Shown here: in pieces, positions 15,966 to 29,353 of the stretch | Layout of the letters: each line of letters begins with the position of its first letter | Numbering within the stretch: the stretch's first letter is position 1 | Source of the DNA: DATAOG01 sp963753685 | GTDB lineage: Bacteria; Pseudomonadota; Alphaproteobacteria; Geminicoccales; Geminicoccaceae | Assembly: GCA_963753685.1 (NCBI GenBank) | Contig: CAVWDE010000019.1 | Span: 186,001-250,000 of the forward strand | Length of the DNA: 64,000 nt | Reading direction: 5' to 3' | Made by a program: the position numbers and the translations under genes | Notes under the pieces: model-generated | The model's input: only the letters and a program-made list of their open reading frames with translations | Told to the model about the DNA's origin: nothing | Database searches by the model: none

Positions 15966-17141
15966 TTATCGCTCGGATGCGATCATGAAGCTGCGGAGCG
16001 CCGGCGCCACCTGGGCGGTCATGACGGGACCGGTGAACAGATCGTAGTGGGCGGCACCAGGAAGTGTCAGCCGGGCGCGTCGGGCGTCGGCGAGAACGGG
16101 AGTCAGAGCGTGGGCGGCGTGGGTCTGGCCGGGGCCGACCAGGGCGTCCGCGGCGGCCTCGACGGTGAGCAGGGCGGTGCTCTCGATGGCATCGGGGCGC
16201 ACCGGCCGGCGGCCGAGCCGAAAGCCGCCATCGAACAGCACCGGCGCGTGGAAGACATCGCGCAGCACCTGGAGGACCAGCTCGGCCGGCACGTCGATCA
16301 GCGCGTGCAGGTCCTCGAGGCTGCGCAGGCAGCCGGTCCCCTGCGCCCCCGCCAGTTCGAGAAAAGCGCCGAGCTGGGCGTTGAGGTAGGGCTCGGGGTG
16401 GGCGGTCGCGAACAGGAGGAAGTGGTGCAGGCTCGGGAGGACGCGCCGGCCGGCACCAGCGTGGTGGGCGTCCACGGTCCGGAACCAGCTCGCCTCGAGC
16501 GCGTCAGGCCGGATCGAGAGCAGGAGGTGGTTGGCCGGCGTCCGGTTGATCCGCGGATCGATCGGGCCGCCGAGCAGGCTGAGCGATGCGGGCGCCGCCC
16601 CCGGCGCGGCCGCGGCGAGCGCTGCGGTCGCGAGCAGCGCCGGCACTGCCGCCTGCGACAGGGCCACCACATGCGAGGCCGGGCCCGCCTCACGCATCAA
16701 CCGCTCGAGCAGGCAGGTCTGAGCGGCGAGATCGATCGGCCCGGCCGCCACCGGCACGAGGCGGGCGTCCCGCCAGTCGGTGACGATGACCTCGGCATCT
16801 CCGATCAGGGCCGCGATCAGACCGGAAAGCACGGTCGTGGCGTAGCCGGAATAAGGTGCCGCCAGCAGGATCCGCCGATCGGCCCGCGCGCCCTCGAGGC
16901 GAAGCGCCCGGACCGCCGCGAACGGGTGATCCTGCAGCGTGGCCGCCACCACCGGGCGACCCGCATCGCGCTCGACCGCCGCCCGGAGGTCGCGCTCGAT
17001 CGGCTCGCCGACCCCGAGATTGATCAGCGCGAGGTCGGCGAAGGCGGTGAGCGGGCCGGCGAACGGCGTCCAGGCGGCGCGGCTCAGCGTCAGCCAGGAC
17101 CTGAGGCCGGCGCGCTGCCAGTCGGCAAATGCGGTGAGCAC
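15966..17141 (-). CDS. Intracellular PHA depolymerase-like alpha/beta hydrolase
   Basis: A 391-residue protein resembling the intracellular polyhydroxyalkanoate depolymerase family, which releases hydroxyacids from storage granules. It has ILLAAPYSGYATTVLSGLI, then VIVTDWRDARLVPVAAG, and near the C-terminus TALLTVEAAADALVGPGQT with AAHYDLFTG, which supply the catalytic Asp and His. The nucleophile motif is VCQPSVP in the PhaZ1 enzymes; here it reads LSQAAVP, so the active Cys is replaced by Ser. The GTG at 17141 lies just beyond the alaS stop and is preferred to starts inside alaS. A second family member with normal Cys may exist elsewhere in the genome. Confidence 0.82.
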   Translation of the reverse strand: MLTAFADWQRAGLRSWLTLSRAAWTPFAGPLTAFADLALINLGVGEPIERDLRAAVERDAGRPVVAATLQDHPFAAVRALRLEGARADRRILLAAPYSGYATTVLSGLIAALIGDAEVIVTDWRDARLVPVAAGPIDLAAQTCLLERLMREAGPASHVVALSQAAVPALLATAALAAAAPGAAPASLSLLGGPIDPRINRTPANHLLLSIRPDALEASWFRTVDAHHAGAGRRVLPSLHHFLLFATAHPEPYLNAQLGAFLELAGAQGTGCLRSLEDLHALIDVPAELVLQVLRDVFHAPVLFDGGFRLGRRPVRPDAIESTALLTVEAAADALVGPGQTHAAHALTPVLADARRARLTLPGAAHYDLFTGPVMTAQVAPALRSFMIASER

Positions 17142-17160
17142 GCGAGGCGGGCGTCGGGGG

Positions 17161-19848
<2,688 letters not shown>

Positions 19849-20219
19849 GGCGTCTCGGGCGGTGCCTGGGTGCGTTCGTTCTAGATAGCCGCCCCGGCTC
19901 GACGGGAAAAGCCCTCGCTCCGCGAAAGCGCTGCTTGCCGATCGGTATGGCGAGGGAAGCCGTGGCCGCGCCGTAGACTAGGGGGCATCCGCGCGTGTGC
20001 CAACGGCCGTGTGCGCTGGAGGTGCGTGTCCACGCGGACTTGTCGGTGACGCCCAGCGATTGCGTGCTCATGGAGATCACCGGGCCGGAAACGGTCTCCG
20101 CCCGGACCATGAGCGCCGCGGGTCTGCCGGCCGGACGCCGCCCGAATCCTGCCGCCGCGCCTCGTGCCATTTCGCTTGGGACGACCGACCAGTGTAGAGA
20201 GCGTGGCTCCAGCGACAGG
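19849..20219. other. Intergenic, no gene recognised
   Basis: 371 bases upstream of alaS and downstream of the importer operon. Reading frames are open on both strands, but none looks like a protein: composition is Arg/Pro/Ala-rich and frames run through the neighbouring genes. It presumably holds the alaS promoter and the end of the importer transcript. No strong hairpin followed by a T-run was seen. Confidence 0.5.
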
Positions 20220-21065
20220 CTACTTGACCGCGCCGCCGGTGATGCCGGCGATGAAGCGGTCGAGGAACAGGGTGTAGGCGATCGCCACCGGCACGCTGGT
20301 GATCAGCGCGGCGCCCATCAGCTCGCCCCAGTAGAAGATGTCGCCGCGCACCAGGTCCGTGACCACGCCTAGCGTCACCGGCTTCTGGTCCGACGACGAG
20401 ATGAAGGTGAGCGCATAGACGAATTCCTGCATCGCGAGCGTGAACGAGAAGATGACCACGGTCAGGATCGCGGGCACCGAGATCGGCAGCACGGTCTTGA
20501 AGAAGGCGCCGACCAGCGTGCAGCCGTCGACGATCGCCGCCTCCTCGATCTCGCGCGGCACCGACTTGAAGAAGCCCATCAGGAGCCAGGTGCAGAACGG
20601 GATCGTGAAGGTCGGATAGACGACCACCAGCGACCATAGGGAATCCTGCAGGCCGAGCATCGAGACGACCCGCGAGAGCGGCAGGAACAGCATGGTCGGC
20701 GGCACCAGGTAGGTGAGGAAGATGCCGATACCCAGCGTCTCCGAATTGCGCCCGGCCAGCCGCGCGAGGCTATAGCCGGCCGGCAACGACACCACCAGCG
20801 TGATCAGGACCACGCAGACGCCAATGATCAGGGAGTTGATCAACCACTGGACGAACAGGGTCTGCTCAAACAGATAGCGCAGGTGACCCAAGGTCGGGGC
20901 GGCGTTGAACCAGTACGGGATCGACTTGAGATTGTAGAGGTCGCCCTCGGTCTTGAACGTGGTGATCAGCATCCAATAGAACGGGAAGGCCGCGAACACC
21001 ACCAGAAACGACAACAGGCCGTAAAAGCCGGTCTGCTCGCCGATCCTCTTCAGAGTTCGCGACAT
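20220..21065 (-). CDS. Carbohydrate ABC transporter permease, MalG type
   Basis: A 281-residue inner-membrane permease with six hydrophobic helices. The EAA loop that docks to the ATPase is visible as EIEEAAIVDGCTLVGAFFKT, and the N-terminus PFYWMLITTFKTEGDLYN is typical of MalG/UgpE-type subunits. It is the last gene of a four-gene importer read on the minus strand (binding protein, ATPase, MalF-type, MalG-type), one base after the MalF-type stop. The substrate is probably a sugar or polyol, but no catabolic gene adjoins the operon. Confidence 0.95.
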   Translation of the reverse strand: MSRTLKRIGEQTGFYGLLSFLVVFAAFPFYWMLITTFKTEGDLYNLKSIPYWFNAAPTLGHLRYLFEQTLFVQWLINSLIIGVCVVLITLVVSLPAGYSLARLAGRNSETLGIGIFLTYLVPPTMLFLPLSRVVSMLGLQDSLWSLVVVYPTFTIPFCTWLLMGFFKSVPREIEEAAIVDGCTLVGAFFKTVLPISVPAILTVVIFSFTLAMQEFVYALTFISSSDQKPVTLGVVTDLVRGDIFYWGELMGAALITSVPVAIAYTLFLDRFIAGITGGAVK

Positions 21066-21066
21066 G

Positions 21067-21990
21067 TCAGATCTCCCGGCGCCGCAGGAACCTGAGCAGG
21101 GTGATCACGGCGATCAGCAGGAACGGCAGCAGGAACAGGCAGATCACCGCGCCGTGGGCGACGTCGCCCGAGAGGATGCCGACCTGGAAGGCGTACGAGC
21201 CCAAAACGTGGGTGCCGTTGATCGGGCCGCCCTTGGTCAAGAGGTAGACCACGCTCATGTCGGTGAAGGTGAAGACCGTGCCGAAGATCAGCGCGATCAG
21301 CATGATCGGGGCGATGATCGGCAGGATGATGATGTAGGTCCGCCGCCAGAAGCCGGCGCCGTCGACCGTGGCGGCGTCGATCACGTCCCGCGGCACCGAG
21401 GTCAGCCCGGCCAGGAAGATCACCGCGGCGAACGGGAACAGCCGCCAAGCGTGCACGATGGTCACCGAGAGCATCGCCAGATCCTCCTGGCCCAGCCACT
21501 GCGGCCAGTGGTTGGCGTCGATCAGCCCGACCGCCTGCAGCGTCCAGTTGATCACGCTGTAGAGCGAATCGAACATCCATTGCCAGGCGAGCGTGGCGAG
21601 CGCCACCGGCACCGCCCAGGGCAGGATGATCAGGGCGCGCGCGATGGTCTTCCCTGGGAAGTCGCGCATCAGCAAGAGCGCCGCGATCTTGCCCAGGATG
21701 AGCGCCAGGATCTGCGAGGCGAACGTGAAGATGAAGGTGTTGATCAGCGTCCTGCGGAAAATATCGTCGTGGATGACGTCCCAGAAATTGCTCAGCCCGA
21801 CGAAGGTATAGCTGGGATTGTAGATGCTGTAGGCGCTGACGCTATAATAGATCGTGAGAAAGAAGGGTAGGGCCACAAGGAGCACGATGTACAGGATGGC
21901 GGGCGCCATGAACAACGGGCCCAAGAACTCGCTGCGGTCGAGAAAGAACCGGCTCTGGCGGTACGGCGCCGGTTCGACGATCGTGGCCAT
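21067..21990 (-). CDS. Carbohydrate ABC transporter permease, MalF type
   Basis: A 307-residue inner-membrane permease with six core helices preceded by a charged 30-residue tail. The EAA coupling loop is DVIDAATVDGAGFWRRTYII near residue 210. The region SYTFVGLSNFWDVI after the first helix is typical of MalF/UgpA-like subunits; the large periplasmic P2 loop of enterobacterial MalF is absent, as usual in this family. Nine bases separate it from the ATPase gene upstream. It forms the heterodimeric channel with the MalG-type protein. Confidence 0.95.
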   Translation of the reverse strand: MATIVEPAPYRQSRFFLDRSEFLGPLFMAPAILYIVLLVALPFFLTIYYSVSAYSIYNPSYTFVGLSNFWDVIHDDIFRRTLINTFIFTFASQILALILGKIAALLLMRDFPGKTIARALIILPWAVPVALATLAWQWMFDSLYSVINWTLQAVGLIDANHWPQWLGQEDLAMLSVTIVHAWRLFPFAAVIFLAGLTSVPRDVIDAATVDGAGFWRRTYIIILPIIAPIMLIALIFGTVFTFTDMSVVYLLTKGGPINGTHVLGSYAFQVGILSGDVAHGAVICLFLLPFLLIAVITLLRFLRRREI

Positions 21991-21999
21991 CGCTCTCTC

Positions 22000-23025
<1,026 letters not shown>

Positions 23026-23201
23026 CGTCGCCCCTTCAGCAGGCGCGCGGCCGGTCCGGTGATCCCGGCCGTGCACCCCTTACCGCAAAGCGCCGTCCGG
23101 GGCCAGCGCGGCGAACCGGTTCCCCGGCCGCCCACGCCCGCCTCGGACGGGCCCCTTGCAAGCCTGTCGTCAGGCAGACCCGCGAACGGGTCCGTCCCGC
23201 C

Positions 23202-24545
23202 CTACGCCATCCACTTCTTGTAGATGCCCTGGATCTGCTTCTCGGCCCAGGCTACGGCCTCCTCCGGGGTCATCTTGTCGGTCGCGGCGCTCGCCATCAT
23301 GTCGGGGATGACGAACGAGTTGGCGACCTCGTCGGGGGCCGGGCCGGCGGGCCCGGGATAACCGAAGACCACGTGCCAGTCGTTGGCGGTCTCCAGGACC
23401 TTGAGCTTGTCCGCCGGGTGCGAGGTCGGGTCGTTGGACAGGATCGGCATCGGCTGCGGCACCACGTTCGGGAAGATCGGGTGGTTGTAGCCCGTGCTCG
23501 CCTTGAAGCCCTCGACCCAGTGGTCGGCGTAGTAGCGCAGGAACTCCTTGGCGGCGTCCTGGTTGCGCGCGAACTTCCACATCACGTACGAGTTGGGGGC
23601 GCCGGCGACCAGCCGGCCCGCCGGTCCGGCCGGCGTCTTCCACAGGAAGATCTTGTCGGCGAGCTCCGGGTTCGACTTCTGGGTGCTGCGGTAGGCCGAG
23701 ATCGGGTTGTGGATCCAGGAGCCCCTGCCCGAGGCGAGGAAGCGGTTGTTGCCGGCATCGTCCCAGGACAGCACCTCGGGGTCCATGGCCTCCTTGTACA
23801 AGGCCTTCGCGAACTTGACCGCCTCGAGGGTCTCCTTGGAATTGATCGTGACTTCCCTGCCGGTCTTGTCGCACACGGTGGCGCCGTACGACCACATGAC
23901 CCCGCGCCAGCTGTTATTGGGGTCGTTGCTGTGGCCGAGACCGATGCCGACCGGATTGCCCTTGGCCTTCAGCTTGGCGCCGCCCTTGCGGATGTCCTCC
24001 CAGGTGTCCGGCTGCATGCCGATCTCGTCCCACAGATCCTTGCGGTAGAGCCCGGGGAAGCGGATGTAGTAGTCGGGAAACGCGGGCCAGCTGTCGGTCT
24101 CGGTATCGTAGGCGATCTGCCGCCCGATCGGCTGGACCTTGCCGTATTTCTTCTCGATCTCGGCGACCAGCGGGCCGAGGTCGATCACGCTTTTACTGTA
24201 CAGGTGGGGGCCGCCGGAGCCGTTGAACGCGAACAGATCATGGCCGGCCTGGGCCGCGACCTCCGCCGCCGCGCGCGCCGGCAGCTCCAGATGGGGGATG
24301 TGATCGACGGTGACGTCGACGCCGTTCTTCTCGCCCCAGCCCTTGGCGAAGGCGTCGAGCCAGGTGTCGTATTCGGGAACGAAATGGCTCCACTGGATGA
24401 TCTTGAGCGTTTTGTCCGCGGCGCGCGCGCGCGACACGAACGGCGCCGAGATCGCCGGCGCCAGGCCGGCGAGCGCCAGACCGGTACCTGTGTTCGCCAA
24501 AAAGCGCCGCCTGGAGACACGACGCCCGTTCTCTCCCTTTGACAT
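23202..24545 (-). CDS. Extracellular solute-binding protein, family 1, with Tat-type signal
   Basis: A 447-residue periplasmic sugar-binding protein. Its N-terminus carries RRVSRRRFLANTG followed by a hydrophobic stretch and ARA-AD, a twin-arginine export signal, so it is probably exported folded. The mature part has IIQWSHFVPEYDTWLDAFAK and later blocks typical of SBP_bac_1 proteins such as UgpB/MalE relatives. The ATG at 24545 has GGGAG eight bases upstream. It is the first gene of the importer operon and should set substrate specificity, which cannot be read from sequence. Confidence 0.93.
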   Translation of the reverse strand: MSKGENGRRVSRRRFLANTGTGLALAGLAPAISAPFVSRARAADKTLKIIQWSHFVPEYDTWLDAFAKGWGEKNGVDVTVDHIPHLELPARAAAEVAAQAGHDLFAFNGSGGPHLYSKSVIDLGPLVAEIEKKYGKVQPIGRQIAYDTETDSWPAFPDYYIRFPGLYRKDLWDEIGMQPDTWEDIRKGGAKLKAKGNPVGIGLGHSNDPNNSWRGVMWSYGATVCDKTGREVTINSKETLEAVKFAKALYKEAMDPEVLSWDDAGNNRFLASGRGSWIHNPISAYRSTQKSNPELADKIFLWKTPAGPAGRLVAGAPNSYVMWKFARNQDAAKEFLRYYADHWVEGFKASTGYNHPIFPNVVPQPMPILSNDPTSHPADKLKVLETANDWHVVFGYPGPAGPAPDEVANSFVIPDMMASAATDKMTPEEAVAWAEKQIQGIYKKWMA

Positions 24546-24851
24546 CTCATGCACTCCCGCTCGGTTGTGGCCAGCCATCGCTTGATCCGAGATCCCCGGA
24601 TGCCGGCTTCTGGAACGTGAAATAGACCGCCCGCCGCGACCGGCAAGCCCCAAGAGCGGCAACCCGCCCCGTGGTCGCCAAGGCCCATTTTGTCGCCCTG
24701 CGCCCGTCACCTGGGTCTGGTTCGAGCGGCTCTCGGTCGGGCATGGACAGAACTCAGCCGGCGCACGCACACCGCGCCATCTCGCATCCAGCGCGCGATG
24801 CGATAACATGCCTGAACGGCGGGCGCGCCGCCGTCATCAAGGGAGGCAAAC
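24546..24851. other. Divergent intergenic region between importer and hydrolase
   Basis: 306 bases between two divergently transcribed genes. Ribosome binding sites for both lie at its ends (GGGAG on the minus side, GGGAGG before 24852). No additional gene is convincing; no clear operator dyad or sigma-type promoter was recognised. Regulators of the importer are not encoded next to it. Confidence 0.45.
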
Positions 24852-25752
24852 ATGCGCACGGATGTCGAGTTCGGGACCGAGGACGGGGTGATCCTGCGGG
24901 GCTGGCATTACCGGCCGGAGGGCGGCCGCGGGCCGTGGCCGACGATCGTCATGGCGCACGGCTATTCGGCGGTCAAGGAGATGTACCTCGACCGCTTCGC
25001 CGAGGTGTTTGCGGCCGCGGGCCTGGCGGCGATCGTGTTCGACAACCGCAATTTCGGGGCGAGCGATGGTGAGCCGCGCCAGGAGATCGACCCCTGGCGG
25101 CAGATCAGCGACTATCAGGACGCGATCAGCTTTGCCGAGACCCTGCCCGAGACGCGGGCGGACCGGATCGGCGTCTGGGGCTCGAGCTACTCGGGCGCAC
25201 ACGTCCTGGTGCTCGGCGCGATCGACCGGCGGATCAGATGCGTCGCCTCGCAGGTGCCGCTGATCAGCGGCCATCGTAACGCGCGCCGGCTGATCCGGGC
25301 CGACATCGTGGCTGGCGTGGAGGCGGCCTGCGCCGAGGATCGCCGTGGCCGCTATGCCGGCAAGCCGCCGGGCATGATCCCGGTGGTCTCGGAGGACCCG
25401 GCCGGGCCGGCGGCGCTGCCGACGCCCGATTCCTGGCGGTGGTTCACCGAGACCGGCCGCAGCCGGGCGCCGGTCCTGGAAGAACGAGGTGACGCTGCGC
25501 TCGGTCGAGCTGTTCCTGGCCTACGAGCCCGGCGCCTACATCGGCTATGTCAGTCCGACGCCCTTGCTCCTGGTCGTGGCGCTCGGCGACCATCTGACGG
25601 TCGTCGACGAGGCGCTCAGAGCCTACGAGCAGGCGCTCCAGCCGAAGAAGCTCGTGGCCTTGAAGGGCGGCCATTTCGATGCCTACGTCGCCGACTTTGC
25701 GGGCGCCTCGGCGGCGGCGCGCGACTGGTTCGTCGAGCATCTGTCGGGCTGA
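24852..25752 (+). pseudogene. Alpha/beta hydrolase split by a single-base frameshift
   Basis: The first part (from ATG 24852, GGGAGG upstream) encodes VEFGTEDGVILRGWHYRP, then VMAHGYSAVKEMYLDRFAE with the oxyanion HGY, and the nucleophile elbow GVWGSSYSGAHVL with Ser near residue 117. At about 25472 one extra G shifts the frame. Reading on in the next frame restores SWKNEVTLRSVELFLAYEP and then a normal ending with ALGDHLTVVDEAL (acid) and LKGGHFDAYV (catalytic His), ending at TGA 25752. The full-length product would be about 299 residues. Everything but the one base looks functional, so this is either a very recent mutation or a base-calling error. Confidence 0.85.
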
Positions 25753-25924
25753 GTTGCGCAGCCACGCCCCGAGCCGGAGGCCGTCGTGGCCGAGCCGGTG
25801 CCACCGCGAGCGGGCGGCCGGAAGCCACGACACCTCCGGCAGGGCAAGCGCGCCGAGGTACGCGAGCCCACCGATGATGCCGGCCCGCGCCTCTTATCTG
25901 CTCGCCGGTGGTCCCGGCAACCAA

Positions 25925-27313
25925 TTATCCCGCGGGCTTGATGTTCTGGTTGAGAGCAAAGAAGTTGGTCGGGTCGTATTTGTTCTTCACTTCAGCAAGA
26001 CGAGGATAGTTCTCGCCAAACGCGGCCCGGATCGTGTCCGCACCTTCCTCGCTCAGAAAATTCAACAGATAACGGCCGCTCGAATAAGGACTGAGCGCGT
26101 CCGACATGGCGCGCGCCCAGGTGACATGGCTGTCGGCCTCGGCCGGATCGGTCCATTGCGCCATGAAGCCGACATCGTACTCCGCCTGACGCTGGGCAAA
26201 CGCGGTTTCGGAGGCGCCGACCCGGCTCGCGGCGCCGCCGTAGAATTCGATGACGACGGCCGACAAGGGCGATTGCATCCGGTTGCTGTGCTCGACGATC
26301 AGGTCGATCGCCTCGTCGCTCAACCCCGTGACGAAGGTCGACTTCCAGTAATTGTAGGTGCCATCGGGAAAGGCGCCGTCGAGCAGCTTCTGCATCGTCG
26401 GAAACGGCATCGGCTGGACCGCGTCCATGAGCGGCGAGCCAAATTGGCGCAGCGGCCTGATCACCCGTTCCCCCTCCGCGAGGTCGCCGCAATAGCAGGG
26501 GATCACCGCGACCGCGGGTTGGCCATCCGGTGTCGAGATCAGGGCCGCGTAGGCGGTGAGCTCCTCGGGTGCCGAGACCAGGAAGTCCCGGTAGTGGCGG
26601 ATCACCTCGCGAGCCTGGTCGCGGCCGTGCACGATCAGCCCGCCGAGGACGGTGGCGACGGGATGGGCTCGAAACAGGAACGACGTGACGATACCGAAGT
26701 TGCCACCGCCGCCGCGTAGCGCCCAAAAGAGGTCCGGGTTCTCCTCGGCGCTCGCGGTCAGGAGCTTGCCTTCGGCAGTGACGACCTCGAAGGAGAGGAC
26801 GTTATCGCATGTCAGACCATATTTCCGGACCAGCCAACCGACGCCGCCGCCAAGCGTCAGGCCGGCGATCCCGGTCCGCGAGACGACACCCGCGGGCACC
26901 GCGAGGCCGTGCAGATGCGTTTCGCGATCGACATCGCCAAGGGTCGCACCTCCCTGGACCCGCGCCGTACGCCGGCTGGGGTCGACGAAGACACCCCTCA
27001 TCGCGGACAGATCGATCACGATGCCGTCGTCGCACAGGGCGCGCCCGGCGACGTTGTGGCCGCCCCCCCGGATGGCGACGAGCAGGTCGTTGGCGCGCGC
27101 GAACTCGACCGCGTGGACGACATCGGCGGTGCCGCGGCAGCGGACCACCATGCCTGGACGTTTCTGGACGCTGGCGTTCCAGATCCGCCGCGCGCCGTCA
27201 TAGTCGGGGTCCGTCGGCAGGATCACCCGGCCGGCGATGGCGCTCGAAAACTCTTCGATGGCTCCCTTGTCGATCGAAGCGCCGCTTCGGTTCTTCGGAC
27301 CTGCTGTCGCCAC
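25925..27313 (-). CDS. FAD-linked oxidoreductase of the berberine bridge enzyme type
   Basis: A 462-residue flavoprotein with a PCMH-type FAD domain and a C-terminal BBE segment. GGGHNVAGRA (about residue 84) contains the His that bonds FAD covalently, and GLTCDNVLS supplies the Cys of the second, 6-S-cysteinyl link, so bicovalent FAD is expected. RGGGGNFGIVTSF completes the FAD site and KYDPTNFFALNQNI is the BBE C-terminal motif. Relatives oxidise carbohydrates, alkaloids or other alcohols with oxygen. No export signal is visible. GTG start with GGGAGG. Base composition is a little less GC-rich than its neighbours, compatible with acquisition. Confidence 0.92.
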   Translation of the reverse strand: MATAGPKNRSGASIDKGAIEEFSSAIAGRVILPTDPDYDGARRIWNASVQKRPGMVVRCRGTADVVHAVEFARANDLLVAIRGGGHNVAGRALCDDGIVIDLSAMRGVFVDPSRRTARVQGGATLGDVDRETHLHGLAVPAGVVSRTGIAGLTLGGGVGWLVRKYGLTCDNVLSFEVVTAEGKLLTASAEENPDLFWALRGGGGNFGIVTSFLFRAHPVATVLGGLIVHGRDQAREVIRHYRDFLVSAPEELTAYAALISTPDGQPAVAVIPCYCGDLAEGERVIRPLRQFGSPLMDAVQPMPFPTMQKLLDGAFPDGTYNYWKSTFVTGLSDEAIDLIVEHSNRMQSPLSAVVIEFYGGAASRVGASETAFAQRQAEYDVGFMAQWTDPAEADSHVTWARAMSDALSPYSSGRYLLNFLSEEGADTIRAAFGENYPRLAEVKNKYDPTNFFALNQNIKPAG

Positions 27314-27534
27314 TGCTCCCTCCCAGACGAAAAGACGCGGCCGCGGAAGTCAAATCCTCGATATGCCTCCGAGGCTGAAGCCGATGGTGGCGAGTATTGG
27401 GCCCTCACGCAAGCCGGGCGCGGGCGATGGACGGTTGCCAAGCCGACCCATGCATGACTGCCGAGGGCACGAGCGAGGTCGCGATCGGCAAGCGCTGCGC
27501 GCCGGGCGGTATGGTCGGCGTGCAGACCGAGGTC

Positions 27535-28497
27535 TCAGCGCGGGCGGCGGGCGGCGCGGGCGGTGGCGACCAGGCAGAGGAGCTCGAACATCAGGTTGGC
27601 GGCGTTGATGCAGGTGATGCCGGTCGGGTCGAGCGGCGGCACCACCTCGCAGACATCGCCGCCGATGATCTCGAGGCCGGTCAGCGCGCGCAGCAGGACC
27701 TGGCTGTCGCGCATCGAGAGGCCGCCCGGCTCGGGCACGCCGGTGCCCGGCGCCTCGGTCGGGTCGAGGCCGTCGATGTCGAAGGTGAGATAGGCGGGGC
27801 CGGCGCCCACCACGTCCCTGATCGCCGCGCCGACCTGGTTGCGGCCGAGGCGCTCGTAGTCGTCGATCGTGATCACGCGGATCCCGGCTGCGCGGCTGTA
27901 ATCGAGGTCGTCCGCGCCGTAGCGGGTGCCGCGCAGGCCGATCTGGATGCTGCGGGCGGGCTCGATCAGGCCCTCCTCGATGCCGCGCCGGACGAAGGTC
28001 GCGTGGTTGATCCTGCTGCCCATGAAGTCGTCGAACACGTCGGCGTGGGCATCGAACTGGATCAGCCCGACCGGGCGCTCGCTCGCGATCGCGCGCAGCA
28101 CCGGCAGCGGTACCGTGTGATCGCCGCCGATCGCTACCGGCGCCGCCCCGAGTGCCTGGATCCGTTCGAAGAAGGCTTGGATCAGGGCGACGCTCTGGAC
28201 CACGTCCAAGGGGTCGGTCGGCGCGTCGCCGACGTCGGCCACGTTGCAGAGCTGGAACGGTGCCACGCCGGTTGAGGGGTTGACCTGGCGGATCAGGCGC
28301 GAGGCCTCGCGGACGCCTGCCGGTCCGTGGCGGGCGCCCATGCGGTAGGTGGCGCCGAGATCGAGGGGCACGCCGACCAGCGCCACCTCGAGCGGCGGCG
28401 CCAGCTCGGCCCGGGCCGCGCGCATGAAGGTCGCGATCTCCTGATAGCGCGGCACCTGGCCGGAGTTGAACGGCGCGAAATCGCCTTCGCCCGGCAT
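27535..28497 (-). CDS. Agmatinase/guanidino-acid ureohydrolase
   Basis: A 320-residue binuclear manganese enzyme of the arginase superfamily that releases urea from a guanidino compound. Metal ligands sit in GGDHTVPLP, in FDAHADVFD and in TFDIDGLDPTEAPGTGVPEP. The region between (DFMGSRINHATFVRRGIEEG) resembles guanidinobutyrase and guanidinopropionase as much as agmatinase, so the substrate is not fixed and I give no symbol. It probably feeds polyamine or guanidine nitrogen metabolism. The stress-type membrane protein gene ends 44 bases upstream on the same strand. Confidence 0.93.
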   Translation of the reverse strand: MPGEGDFAPFNSGQVPRYQEIATFMRAARAELAPPLEVALVGVPLDLGATYRMGARHGPAGVREASRLIRQVNPSTGVAPFQLCNVADVGDAPTDPLDVVQSVALIQAFFERIQALGAAPVAIGGDHTVPLPVLRAIASERPVGLIQFDAHADVFDDFMGSRINHATFVRRGIEEGLIEPARSIQIGLRGTRYGADDLDYSRAAGIRVITIDDYERLGRNQVGAAIRDVVGAGPAYLTFDIDGLDPTEAPGTGVPEPGGLSMRDSQVLLRALTGLEIIGGDVCEVVPPLDPTGITCINAANLMFELLCLVATARAARRPR

Positions 28498-28541
28498 GGC
28501 TCGCGCCGCCCGCCCGCCTTGCGCCGTCCCGGGCCGGCTGG

Positions 28542-29171
28542 CTAGATCCGCGAGCCGGGCAGGAACGGATCCAGGAGCGCCCCGGTGAGCGGGTTGTGGG
28601 CCGGCACTTCGGAGGCCGGCAGCTCATGGGCGTGGATGTCGTCGGCGCCGCTCTGCGCGAGGATCGCCAGCGCCCGGCGCTCGTGATCGTCGTCGCGCAG
28701 AGCCACCCAGAGCAGCAGCCCGCCGTGGTCGAGCTGATCCCGCAGCCGCCGGGCCTGGTCGCGGCCGAGCAGGCGCGCGGTCCAGGCACCGAGCAGGCCG
28801 CCGCCGCCGCCGGCGCAGATGGCGGCGACGATGGTCGCGGCGAGCGCTCCGCCCGAGGCGACGACCGCCCCCGCCGCGACCGTCGCGCCGACGTAGGCGA
28901 GCCCGCCGATGATCCCGATCCGGCCGATCGAGAGCGAGTGGTTGCCGACGAAGGCGGCGCGCGGCACGGCGGCGTCGTCCTCCAGCTCCTGGACCTTCTG
29001 ATAGGCGTGGCCGAGCTTTTGCTCGATCGCCTGCGCGCCGGCCAGAAGACTGAGCTCCGAGCGATCGAAGCCCGCGTTCAGCAGGTCCTCGACCGCATTC
29101 TGCAAGCCCTCGCGGTCATGGAAGACCCCGACCGCCTCGCGGACCCCATGGGTCACTTTGGCCGCGTCCAT
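28542..29171 (-). CDS. Stress-type membrane protein with glycine-zipper hydrophobic core
   Basis: A 209-residue protein of unknown function. The N-terminal 60 residues (VGVFHDREGLQNAVEDLLNA) resemble the alpha/beta domain of general stress proteins of the YflT/GSP17M group. Residues about 85-130 are two Gly/Ala-rich hydrophobic stretches, probably paired membrane helices. The C-terminus repeats an alpha/beta motif (LLLWVALRDDDHERRALAIL). GGAGG stands six bases before the ATG. Proteins of this layout are common in alphaproteobacteria and often stress-induced; that is family knowledge, not shown here. Confidence 0.7.
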   Translation of the reverse strand: MDAAKVTHGVREAVGVFHDREGLQNAVEDLLNAGFDRSELSLLAGAQAIEQKLGHAYQKVQELEDDAAVPRAAFVGNHSLSIGRIGIIGGLAYVGATVAAGAVVASGGALAATIVAAICAGGGGGLLGAWTARLLGRDQARRLRDQLDHGGLLLWVALRDDDHERRALAILAQSGADDIHAHELPASEVPAHNPLTGALLDPFLPGSRI

Positions 29172-29353
29172 CGCCGACCTCCGATCTTTGTGCGGCGCCA
29201 GGACACGAGAACGCGCCGAGCCCGCGGCGGGTGCCCTCGCGCGCCCTGATCATGGCGCAGAAGGCCGCCGTTGGCCAGCAGGAAGCGCATCGATGGCTTG
29301 GCGCCCGACCGGACAAGGGGCCCGGCCGCCAGCCTCGCGGAGGTCGAGCCGGG

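Noticed and set aside
23026..23201. Gap between binding-protein and ATPase genes considered for a small gene or riboswitch
   Set aside because: It has no conserved aptamer pattern or credible frame; it is probably a processing or attenuating spacer.
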